Source: Bryobacterales bacterium (GTDB lineage: Bacteria > Acidobacteriota > Terriglobia > Bryobacterales > UBA6623). Taken from it: 64,000 bases of DNA. Under the pieces are notes generated by a model. That model was not told where the DNA came from and did not search any database. It worked only from the letters and a program-made list of their open reading frames with translations. How positions within the stretch are numbered: position 1 is the stretch's first letter; each line of letters begins with the position of its first letter. Position numbers and translations under genes: made by a program. Location: the NCBI GenBank assembly GCA_022826925.1, contig JAJDTX010000070.1, positions 43,786 to 107,785 of the forward strand, written 5' to 3'. Shown here one piece after another: positions 1-7,463 of this stretch.

Positions 1-2
1 GG

Positions 3-800
3 CTGGACGAGTTGCGGCCCACCTGGTACAGCGCCGTGCCGACCATGCACCAGGCGATCTTGCAACGCTCGGCCAGGAACGCCGCCAGCCTGGGCCGGAG
101 CCGGTTGCGGCTGATCCGCTCGTCGTCGGCCGCCTTGCCGCCGTCCGTCCTCGCGGCCCTAGAGGAGGCCTTTGGCTGCCCGGTGGTCGAATCCTACGGC
201 ATGACAGAGGCATCGCACCAAATGGCTAGCAATCCCCTGCCCCCCGCCGCGCGGAAGCCCGGCACGGTCGGGCTCGCGGCCGGGCCGGAGGTGGCGATCA
301 TGGACGGCGCGGGCGGCCTGCTGCCCGTCGGCGCAACAGGCGAGGTCGTGATTCGGGGCGCGAACGTGATGGCCGGCTACGTGGACAATCCGCAGGCCAA
401 TGCCAGCGCTTTCCACGGGCAGTGGTTCCGCACGGGGGACCAAGGCCACTGCGACAGCGATGGCTACTTCACGATCACGGGCAGGTTGAAGGAGCTCATC
501 AACCGGGGCGGCGAGAAAATCTCCCCGCGCGAGATCGACGAAGCGCTCCTGGAACATCCCGCTGTCGCGCAAGCCGTGGCCTTCGCGATGCCCCACGCGA
601 AGCTCGGCGAGGAAGTGGCGGCCGCCGTAGTGCTCGAGGAGGGTTCCGATCTGACGCAGCGGGCGCTGGGCCAGTTCGCCGCCGAGCGGCTGGCCGCGCA
701 CAAGGTGCCCCGCGTGGTGCGCTTCGTCGAGGCCATCCCCAAGGGTCCCAGCGGCAAGCTGAAGCGCGTGGGCCTGGCCAAGGACCTCGGTCTTGGCTAG
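3..800 (+). CDS. AMP-dependent acyl-CoA synthetase, oxalate-CoA ligase-like (5' end outside window)
   Basis: Partial gene: the frame is open to the left edge, so only the C-terminal 265 residues are seen. ANL-superfamily enzymes adenylate a carboxylate with ATP and transfer it to CoA. Visible motifs are [23 protein letters not shown] (the A5 region), a TGD motif (FRTGDQGH), the hinge [16 protein letters not shown], and the C-terminal lysine in [10 protein letters not shown]. The [14 protein letters not shown] signature is what I know from the oxalyl-CoA synthetase group (plant AAE3, yeast Pcs60), so oxalate is the favoured substrate; another short-chain acid is possible. No partner of an oxalyl-CoA pathway is in the window. 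Confidence 0.85.
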   Translation: MDELRPTWYSAVPTMHQAILQRSARNAASLGRSRLRLIRSSSAALPPSVLAALEEAFGCPVVESYGMTEASHQMASNPLPPAARKPGTVGLAAGPEVAIMDGAGGLLPVGATGEVVIRGANVMAGYVDNPQANASAFHGQWFRTGDQGHCDSDGYFTITGRLKELINRGGEKISPREIDEALLEHPAVAQAVAFAMPHAKLGEEVAAAVVLEEGSDLTQRALGQFAAERLAAHKVPRVVRFVEAIPKGPSGKLKRVGLAKDLGLG

Positions 801-1302
801 GTCGATGTATTCAGAGGTCTCCCCAGTCGGCACCGCTGTAGCAGCGTGCGCTTGAACCCCTCCGTACGGTCGGAGTCAAGACAGACGATCGCGTAACCAA
901 GCCGTCACTACTTGAGCAAGCCGATCAAGAGCGCCGAAGCCGCCAATATGCCACCCATTAGGCCGATAAACTCGTTGCGCCAGGCCCGAGCCTGGGTGGG
1001 TGTCGAGTGGAACAGGCATCGATTTCCAGTCAGAGGACATTCATGGCTAGTCATAGACTCAAAGTAACGGATTTCCGCGCACACTGCTCCACTCCGATGA
1101 ACACAGCACGGGAGTGTTCAAATCCTGTCTCGAGACGACGGGAATTCGTGGCAGCAGGAACCGCTCCTTGCTGTGAGCGTGTATCTGGCAAGCCTGCTCG
1201 GGCCGCGGTCCTACTCGGAGGGGGCGAGAGAGGGTGAAAGCCGGAGGGGACTCCTCCACACCGTACTCGGTCGGTACGCCGGGAGAGGTTGCCGAAGTGT
1301 CC
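801..1302. other. Intergenic region between the ligase and pyrF
   Basis: About 500 bases between the ligase stop and the pyrF stop, both of which read into it. The only coding candidate I can support is a short minus-strand frame at 908-1054, listed separately. No tRNA, terminator with a T-run, or repeat was recognised. Confidence 0.5.
908..1054 (-). CDS. Possible 48-aa single-span membrane protein
   Basis: An ATG-initiated frame of 48 codons on the minus strand. The N-terminal third holds a cysteine/histidine cluster (HECPLTGNRCLFH, residues 4-16) that resembles a small metal- or redox-binding site. The last 20 residues form a glycine/alanine/leucine-rich hydrophobic segment ending in a single lysine, as a C-terminal membrane anchor would. 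No clear Shine-Dalgarno precedes the ATG and no family is recognised. The ordered layout (Cys/His head, polar linker, membrane tail) is the argument that it is real; it could still be a chance frame. Confidence 0.3.
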   Translation of the reverse strand: MTSHECPLTGNRCLFHSTPTQARAWRNEFIGLMGGILAASALLIGLLK

Positions 1303-2022
1303 TCAGTCGGCGAAGACATCGGCGATCGTGCGCTGAATCGACTCGGCGGCCGCGCTTGGGTCGGCAGCGTTCCGGATCGGCCGACCCACCACGATGTGGT
1401 CGGCTCCGTTCAAGAATGCTTGGCGCACATCGACAGTGCGCTTTTGGTCGTCTACGGGCCGGTTTTCCACGGGCCGAATGCCGGGAGTGACGACTAGCAG
1501 GCGGCTATCCACGTGTTGGCGCAGCGCCGGTGCCTCCAAGCCCGACGATATTACCCCGTCACAGCCGATCTCGAACGCGCGCCGCGCCCGCGAGAGGACG
1601 AGTTCCCGGGGGTTGCAGGCGAAGCCGAGATCGTCCAAGTCGCCCCGGTCAAGGCTCGTCAGCGCCGTCACCGCCAAGATCTTGACATCGCCGCGATTGG
1701 AGCAGGCCGCGGCCAGCATCGCGTCGTTGCCGTGGACCGTGCAAAACGTCACGCCCCGGCCGCCAAGGCGACGGACCGCTCGCCCGACGGTCTCGGGCAC
1801 GTCGAAGAACTTCAGATCCACGAACACCTTCTTGCCCGAGGACGTGAGCCGGTCGACGAGCTGGAAATAGCCGCCGTCCATGAACAGTTCGAGCCCCAGC
1901 TTGTAGAAGCAGACCGAATCGCCGAGTCGATCCGCCAAGGCTAGCGCCGAGGACGTGTCGGGCACGTCCATGGCGAAGATGAGCCGTTCGCGCAACGGGA
2001 CCGCATTCGGAGAGAGAGGCAT
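1303..2022 (-). CDS. pyrF: Orotidine 5'-phosphate decarboxylase
   Basis: 239 residues, the usual length for the bacterial enzyme. It decarboxylates OMP to UMP, the last step of de novo pyrimidine synthesis in the cytoplasm. The signature VFVDLKFFDVPETV holds the catalytic Asp-Lys-Asp triad. The C-terminal phosphate-binding loop is VVTPGIRP...DHIVVGRPI. It is the last gene of a minus-strand run (sulfatase, serine hydrolase, pyrF) with 42-nt gaps. No Shine-Dalgarno is evident; TAGCCT lies 8 nt before the ATG and may be a -10 box giving a leaderless message. Confidence 0.95.
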   Translation of the reverse strand: MPLSPNAVPLRERLIFAMDVPDTSSALALADRLGDSVCFYKLGLELFMDGGYFQLVDRLTSSGKKVFVDLKFFDVPETVGRAVRRLGGRGVTFCTVHGNDAMLAAACSNRGDVKILAVTALTSLDRGDLDDLGFACNPRELVLSRARRAFEIGCDGVISSGLEAPALRQHVDSRLLVVTPGIRPVENRPVDDQKRTVDVRQAFLNGADHIVVGRPIRNAADPSAAAESIQRTIADVFAD

Positions 2023-2064
2023 CTGCGTCTAGGCTAGCGCGGAGCCGGCAGTACGGCCGGGCGC

Positions 2065-3153
2065 TCAGGCCTGGCTGGCCTGAGACACCACCCCCGACAC
2101 GGGACCGATCAGCAGCTTGTTCGCCACCGTGTTGGGCAATGTGGTCAGCAGCACGAAGCGCACCCCGGACTGCGGATCAGCCCAAGCGAGCGTGCCGGTG
2201 GCGCCGCCGTGCCACGCGGTGCGCTCCGAGCAGCCAGCGCCGGCACCAACGCCAAGAGCGAAGCCAAGGCCTCGCGGCCTGCCCAGCTTGGGCGTGTGGT
2301 TGCGCACCATCAGCGCCGCGGTCGCCGGCCGCAGCACCTCGGCTCGTTCCGGCGCCAGGAACTCGAGAAAGAACCTCGACACGTCCCCCGCGCTGGAATG
2401 GGCCCCGCCCCACGGGGACGCCAGCTCGCGCCAGTAGCGGCTGTTCCAATCCCAGTGCGCGGCCTCGGACCTGCCTTGCCCGCCGTGCGGCGGGCCCTGC
2501 TCGACTTGGCTGCGCTGCGTCTCTTCCAAGCGGATTCGGCCCAGACCCAGGGCGGTGCGCTCCATCCCGAGCGGCCGGTACAGGCTCTGTTCCAAGTAAT
2601 CGGGAAACGCCGTGCCCGTGATACGCTCGCAAATCTCGGCCAGCAACAGGATGCCCATGCTCTGGTAGGAGTAGCGCGTGCCCGGCTCGAACAGCAGGGG
2701 CGTGCGGATCGTCCGCTCGACAAATTCGCTCAAGGGAGCGTTTCGCTTGCGCAGCTCGACGTTCTCGGGAAGCTGGTCCGGCAAGCCGGACGTGTGCGTC
2801 AGCAAGTGCTTGACGGTCACGCGGGAGCGCGCCCCTCCGCTGAACTCCGGAACGAAGCGCCTGACCGGATCGGCCAGTTTCAGCTCCCCGCGGTCGGCCA
2901 GCAGCATCGCGCCAGCGGCCGTCATCGGCTTGGTAATCGAAGCCAGCAAGAATATCGCGTCCACTGTCAAGGCACTGCCGAAGTGGCGCTGAAACACGTC
3001 CCCGCCGCGGCGGACGTCAAGCACGGCGCCCTTGACCGCGCCGCCAGCAACCTGGGCGTCGACCAAGCCCGCGGCCGCCTCAAGGTCGTCGCGGCGAGCG
3101 GCGCTCGCAATCGAGCCCGCCAGCGCCGCAGTCAAGAAAGTCCTGCGCCTCAT
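2065..3153 (-). CDS. Serine hydrolase of the beta-lactamase (class C/EstB-like) family, exported
   Basis: 362 residues. The N-terminus (MRRRTFLTAALAGSIASAA) looks like a twin-arginine export signal. The catalytic SxxK motif is S72-I-T-K75. The second motif is Y-S-Y in GTRYSYQSMG, followed by a WHGG segment near the C-terminus in the place of the KTG box. The family includes penicillin-binding-like esterases, D-aminopeptidases and true AmpC enzymes; without a canonical KTG, an esterase/peptidase role is more likely than beta-lactam resistance. It lies 43 nt after the HEAT-fused sulfatase. TAGGAT sits 9 nt upstream of the ATG. Confidence 0.85.
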   Translation of the reverse strand: MRRRTFLTAALAGSIASAARRDDLEAAAGLVDAQVAGGAVKGAVLDVRRGGDVFQRHFGSALTVDAIFLLASITKPMTAAGAMLLADRGELKLADPVRRFVPEFSGGARSRVTVKHLLTHTSGLPDQLPENVELRKRNAPLSEFVERTIRTPLLFEPGTRYSYQSMGILLLAEICERITGTAFPDYLEQSLYRPLGMERTALGLGRIRLEETQRSQVEQGPPHGGQGRSEAAHWDWNSRYWRELASPWGGAHSSAGDVSRFFLEFLAPERAEVLRPATAALMVRNHTPKLGRPRGLGFALGVGAGAGCSERTAWHGGATGTLAWADPQSGVRFVLLTTLPNTVANKLLIGPVSGVVSQASQA

Positions 3154-3196
3154 CCGCGGAAAATCCTAGCAAAGGTCCGCAAGCCTACGGCGCGGC

Positions 3197-5038
3197 CTAC
3201 TCTGCATCGGCCCGGATCTTGCCGACCAAGTTCGGCAGGTAAGCGCCGAAGCGCCGGTCGTAGCGCGGATCTCTCTGCGGCACGGCCAAGATCCTCTCAA
3301 GGGCAGGGTTGGCTCGCTCGTCCATGTAATCCAGCGCGTTGAGGGCGGCCATTGCAACGAACAAGCCGTTTTCGCTCGTATCGGCGTGCTGTACGAGCAC
3401 TTCAAGCGCGCGCCCGGCGTCGGCATCGCTGCCATAACGACCCAGCGCCTCGCCCGCGGCGATCCGCACGGTCGGATCCGCGTCGCCCAGCGCCGTCCGC
3501 AAAGGGCCAGCCAAGGCTTGGACGCCGTCACGGCCGCGCATCAGGGCGCCTAGGGCCGCCCAATAGCGCACTGCGCTGTCGGGGTCGTCGAAGCCCTGGC
3601 GCAAGTCGGCCTCCGCCCCGGCCTCCATGGAGGATGCCAGCTCCGCCATGCGCATGATGCGCCCGATCGGAAAGCGCATGGGGTTGGCACCCATCGAATG
3701 CGGCGCGTCATCTCCGGCGCGCTCGTGAATCGCATTCTCTGGCAGAAAGCCAAGGTCGCGGATCGACAGCGACCACTCTCGGCGTGCCGCCCGCAAGCGC
3801 TCGAGATCCTTGCGGTGCTCGGGACTGGAAGCCAGGTTCTGCGTCTCGTCGGGGTCCCGCTCCAGATCGTAGAGCTCTTCGGCGGGCTTGGTCTCCCAGA
3901 AGTGCGTCCGGGGTCGCTGGAGCTTGCCCGCGTGGTAAAGGCGGTGCCACACGGCAGTGGTTGGGGTCTGGAACATGTACTGGATGTACTGCCCGTAGAT
4001 GCGGTGCGGCATGAAGTTGCGGATGTACATGAAGCGGCCGTCGGTCACGCTGCGAACCATGTCGTAGCGTTCGTCCATCCTGCCGCGAAAGCCGTAGATA
4101 TACGGCTGGGGCGGCGCTTCGAACTCACCGGCGAAGGCGTAGCCCTGGAAGTGGTCGGGCGGCTCGACGCCGGCCAAGCTCAGCACAGTCGGCGCGAGGT
4201 CAACGAACCCAACCAAGCGCTCGCTCGCGCCGCCGACCGCGTACTCGGCGGGCCGCAAGTGCTTGAACTTCTCCGGTATGTGCAGGATCAGCGGGACGTG
4301 GAGGCCGGAATTGTACGTCCAGCGCTTGCCGCGCGGCATGCCCGGCCCGTGATCGGCCCAGTAGAACACGATCGTGTCCTCTTCGAGGCCGTCCTCGCGC
4401 AGCTCGGCCAGCACCTTGCCCGCCATTGCGTCCATCTCGCTGATCTTGTCGTGATACTGGGCCCAGTCGGTGCGGCTTTCCTCGGTGTCGGGATGGTAGG
4501 CCGGCACCCGCACCTGGGCGGGATCGTGGACCGGCGTGTGGGGCCGGCGGCGAATCTGGGATTCGTGGGTGACCGTGAAATTGAACACCGCGAAGAACGG
4601 CTGGCCCGGCGCGCGCTTGCGCCAGTGCGCCTGGCGGCTCGACTCGTCCCAGACCTGGCCGGGCTTCTTCAGGTTGTAGTCTTCCTTGGCGTTGTTCGAG
4701 ACGTAATAGCCGGCGTCGCTGAGGTATTGGGGGAACATGCGCATCGAAGAGGGCAGCTGCGTCATCGAGCGCATGTGCTGGGCGCCGGTCGACGGTGGGT
4801 ACATCCCGCTGATGATGGTGGTGCGCGCCGGAGCGCAAACCGGCGCGGTTGACCAAGCGCGGCGGTAAATCATGCCCTTGGCGCCGAGGGCGTCGAGATT
4901 GGGCGTGTCCGCGTAGGAGTCCCCGTAAGCCCCGAGGTGCGGGCCGTTGTCCTCCGAGCTGATCCACAAGATGTTGGGGCTGTCGGCGCCGACAGCCGTC
5001 GCGGCTAGGGCAGCCAGCAGCGCGATCCTAGAGAGCAT
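3197..5038 (-). CDS. Secreted type I sulfatase with C-terminal HEAT-like repeats
   Basis: 613 residues. A signal peptide (about residues 1-18) is followed by the alkaline-phosphatase-fold sulfatase domain: SPNILWISSEDNGPH for metal binding, and C68-A-P-A-R for the cysteine converted to formylglycine. FYWADHGPGMPRGKRW is the second metal/substrate site. The last 150 residues (from about 455) are alpha-helical with HEAT-like units such as DPDSAVRYWAALGAL and DADPTVRIAAGEALGRYG, a probable protein-protein or scaffolding module. It hydrolyses sulfate esters outside the cytoplasm; the substrate is unknown. TATACT lies 7 nt before the ATG, so the message may be leaderless. It heads the run that ends with pyrF. 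Confidence 0.9.
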   Translation of the reverse strand: MLSRIALLAALAATAVGADSPNILWISSEDNGPHLGAYGDSYADTPNLDALGAKGMIYRRAWSTAPVCAPARTTIISGMYPPSTGAQHMRSMTQLPSSMRMFPQYLSDAGYYVSNNAKEDYNLKKPGQVWDESSRQAHWRKRAPGQPFFAVFNFTVTHESQIRRRPHTPVHDPAQVRVPAYHPDTEESRTDWAQYHDKISEMDAMAGKVLAELREDGLEEDTIVFYWADHGPGMPRGKRWTYNSGLHVPLILHIPEKFKHLRPAEYAVGGASERLVGFVDLAPTVLSLAGVEPPDHFQGYAFAGEFEAPPQPYIYGFRGRMDERYDMVRSVTDGRFMYIRNFMPHRIYGQYIQYMFQTPTTAVWHRLYHAGKLQRPRTHFWETKPAEELYDLERDPDETQNLASSPEHRKDLERLRAARREWSLSIRDLGFLPENAIHERAGDDAPHSMGANPMRFPIGRIMRMAELASSMEAGAEADLRQGFDDPDSAVRYWAALGALMRGRDGVQALAGPLRTALGDADPTVRIAAGEALGRYGSDADAGRALEVLVQHADTSENGLFVAMAALNALDYMDERANPALERILAVPQRDPRYDRRFGAYLPNLVGKIRADAE

Positions 5039-5045
5039 GCCCCAA

Positions 5046-5051
5046 AGTATA
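5046..5051 (-). promoter_or_regulatory. Candidate -10 box (TATACT) of the HEAT-fused sulfatase gene
   Basis: TATACT on the minus strand with 7 nt to the ATG and no Shine-Dalgarno between them. The spacing would place the transcript start at or within 1-2 nt of the start codon. No good -35 hexamer was seen. Confidence 0.45.
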
Positions 5052-5104
5052 GCGAGGCGCTAACGGTTAGAATCGTAGGTCCGGCGCGCTTCGCCGGCCC
5101 GACC

Positions 5105-5560
5105 GTGCTCTGCCCGTACTGCGGCCACCTGAAGAACAAAGTGATCGACTCCCGCACTACCAAGGGGGAGGAGGTGATCCGGCGCCGTCGCGACTGCTTG
5201 TTATGCAAGCGCCGTTTCACCACCTACGAGCGGGTCGAAGAACTGCCCGTCATGGTCGTGAAGAAGGATCAGCACCGCGAGCGCTTCGACCGCAAGAAGG
5301 TGCTGCAAGGGCTGATGCGGGCATGCGAGAAGCGGCCCGTCTCGATGGCGGCAATCGAAGCCATGGTGGGCGCCGCCGAGTCCGAGGTGATGGGATCGCC
5401 CGAGGGCGAGTGCCCCACGAGCAGGATCGGCGAGGTGCTCATGCAGGAGCTGAAGCGGGTCGACCGGGTGGCCTATGTGCGTTTCGCATCGGTCTACCGC
5501 GATTTCCAGGACGAACAACAGTTCGTGAAGGAGATCCACTCGCTCCAGTTGGAGCCGTAG
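5105..5560 (+). CDS. nrdR: Transcriptional repressor NrdR
   Basis: 151 residues with a GTG start. NrdR represses ribonucleotide reductase genes in response to ATP/dATP. An N-terminal zinc ribbon (C3-x2-C6 and C31-x2-C34) is followed by the basic segment RRRRDCLLCKRRFTTYERVE and an ATP-cone domain (from about residue 49, KKDQHRERFDRKKVLQGL). The C-terminal YVRFASVYRDFQ is typical. It stands alone, divergent from the sulfatase gene with 66 nt between starts; no nrd gene is in the window. Confidence 0.95.
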   Translation: MLCPYCGHLKNKVIDSRTTKGEEVIRRRRDCLLCKRRFTTYERVEELPVMVVKKDQHRERFDRKKVLQGLMRACEKRPVSMAAIEAMVGAAESEVMGSPEGECPTSRIGEVLMQELKRVDRVAYVRFASVYRDFQDEQQFVKEIHSLQLEP

Positions 5561-5612
5561 CAGACGCTGCTCCCGTCGCGCCCGTCCGCGGGCGGCGCGT
5601 TCGTTGCCCAGA

Positions 5613-6953
5613 CTAGTCGCGCTCGTCCAGCAAGTATGCCGAGCCCTTGCCGGCACCCTGCCAGGCGTAGAACAGTAGCAGGTCGTCTACGCTCTGCCCG
5701 TCCTCGCCGCGCACGAACTTGACGCTCTGGTAGCGCAATCCGTTCTTGGGCGTCAGGTCGCGGGAGCGCTTCCAGTGGGCGCCCGAAACGTCAGAGACCC
5801 ATTCCTCGACACGGTCGCCCCAGCCATAGCTGTTCATGAGCGTGTCCTCGTTCGCCTCGCCGTCGCCGGCGATCAAGAAGGCCTGGAAGGACCCGTCCGG
5901 GCGCGCTACCAAGTGAGTCGAGTTGAACGGATGCCCGGTTCCCGTCAGGGCTGTCTTCTCCCACTTACCCGCGCGCAGGCGGACGAAATAGAACGTCGAA
6001 GCGTAGGGCGTCTCGCCCGATACCGGCAGCAGGAAGTTCGGCTCGCCGCCCGGCCCGAGCGCGATCGAGGGGCCCACGGACGCACTGCCGCCTTCTGTGT
6101 CCAGCACCAAGCAGTCGCGCTGGGCGCTTGCAAAGTTCACCGGCCTGGCGAGTTCCTTGCCGTGCGCGTTGAAGACCTTCCCGCTTGCGAGGTCGGCCCG
6201 GACATAGTAGAGGTTGTGGCGTCGGGTGTAGTCATGCAGCACCGATCCGTAGCGCTGGCTCGCGATGGGCTCCTCGACCTTCCAGATGAAGGCGATGTGC
6301 AGCGCGCTCCCGTCTGCGCTCACCCGTGTCGTCTGATACGAGCCGGCGTGGGACGCGAGTGGTGACTCCTGCGGGGGTGCGTCCATATCGATCACCGGGC
6401 TCTTCGGCTTGTCCCAAGTGCGGCCCCCGTCGGCGGAGGTGCGATAGGTCCAGAAGCCCAAGTGGCCGCTCTCGCGGAAATAGACAAGCGTCCTGCCATC
6501 GGCGAGACGGTGGACTTGCGGGTAGGACACTGACTGCGAAATCTCGGCGAGCCGCTCCCATGCGTCCGTGGCGCCGGGCCGCTTCGTCGCTAGGTGGTAT
6601 CCCGGGGTGCGATGGAAGCCGAAAGCGACGTGCACGCGGCCGTCGGACTCGGCCCACACGACCGGCGCGTAGTGTTGGTCCCGCTCGAAGCGCTGGGCAT
6701 CGATCTCGATGCCGGTTCCGGAAAGCAGCATGCGGGGCTCGGAGAACTTGCGCTCGGCGAGGTCATAGGAGCGAATCCAAGGCAGCCCCTTGTCGCCGCG
6801 CCAGACCATGTGCAGCTGGCCCTGGCTGACAACCGCTTGAGGGTACATGCGGTTGTCATAGAGCATCTTCAGCGCTCCGTCTCCGGCGAAGCGCGCAACC
6901 TGGGCTGCCAACGGGCAGCCAGCCAGTAGCAACGTGAACAGGAGCGGCCTCAT
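5613..6953 (-). CDS. Secreted BNR-repeat (BNR_4-like) beta-propeller protein
   Basis: 446 residues from the ATG that gives MRPLLFTLLLAGCPLAAQ, a good signal peptide preceded by GGA; the frame stays open upstream but the residues there look non-coding. Recurrent units such as TSADGGRTWDKP and YPQVHRLADGRTLVYFRE are Asp-box/BNR blades. The arrangement resembles BNR_4 proteins, which include sialidase-like enzymes and ulvan/rhamnoglycan lyases of propeller fold. I cannot choose between lyase, hydrolase and binding protein. The setting among sulfatases fits polysaccharide use. Its stop is 50 nt from that of nrdR (convergent). Confidence 0.7.
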   Translation of the reverse strand: MRPLLFTLLLAGCPLAAQVARFAGDGALKMLYDNRMYPQAVVSQGQLHMVWRGDKGLPWIRSYDLAERKFSEPRMLLSGTGIEIDAQRFERDQHYAPVVWAESDGRVHVAFGFHRTPGYHLATKRPGATDAWERLAEISQSVSYPQVHRLADGRTLVYFRESGHLGFWTYRTSADGGRTWDKPKSPVIDMDAPPQESPLASHAGSYQTTRVSADGSALHIAFIWKVEEPIASQRYGSVLHDYTRRHNLYYVRADLASGKVFNAHGKELARPVNFASAQRDCLVLDTEGGSASVGPSIALGPGGEPNFLLPVSGETPYASTFYFVRLRAGKWEKTALTGTGHPFNSTHLVARPDGSFQAFLIAGDGEANEDTLMNSYGWGDRVEEWVSDVSGAHWKRSRDLTPKNGLRYQSVKFVRGEDGQSVDDLLLFYAWQGAGKGSAYLLDERD

Positions 6954-7068
6954 GAGAGCATCCAGCATAGCCCGGCCCCGAGAACCGCGCAAATCCAACG
7001 GCAGCACGCCCTGAATCGCGAGCTCATACCGCGCCATGAGAGGGAACAGTTCCCCCGAATACCTCCGG

Positions 7069-7377
7069 TCAAATCCCGCATGACGCGAGAAAGCTACTGA
7101 CCACTCTCGTTCGCGCCTCGTCGTAGAACACCTTCCCACCATGGGCAGCCCCGTGCAATTCGTGGAGAGCGACCGACAGCCCGAGGCCCTTGAACTTGCC
7201 ATGCAGCTCACGCGACTGGTTGATGGGCATCTGCGGATCTTGATCTCCGTGCAGCAAGAGCGACGGCGGGTCCGAGCTGTCGACATGAAAGACCGGGCTC
7301 GCCAACATCGCCAGTTGCCGCTGTTGCTCGGGCTGGCCGCCGAGCAAGAGCTGCAAAGCCGGTTTCCGGACACTCAA
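7069..7377 (-). pseudogene. C-terminal remnant of an alpha/beta hydrolase
   Basis: About 100 codons with the recognisable end of an alpha/beta-hydrolase: SLLLHGDQDPQMPI with the acid residue of the triad, then GAAHGGKVFYD with the catalytic histidine. The nucleophile half is missing. In the same frame a TAG lies 15 codons upstream, and the end of the receptor gene follows at 7464. This fits a 5'-deleted esterase of the acetyl-xylan/feruloyl-esterase-like group. It probably yields no product. Confidence 0.55.
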
Positions 7378-7463
7378 GCGGCCTGAGCATGGTGCTTGGC
7401 TCAGCTACTCCCGGCGAGCGGCAGGGCGCCGGCGCCCCGCCGCTGCGCGAGTTCCGAAGGCAG

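Noticed and set aside
1090..1140. GTTCAAATC, which looks like a tRNA T-loop
   Set aside because: The flanking bases do not form a T-stem and no acceptor, D or anticodon arms can be built around it.
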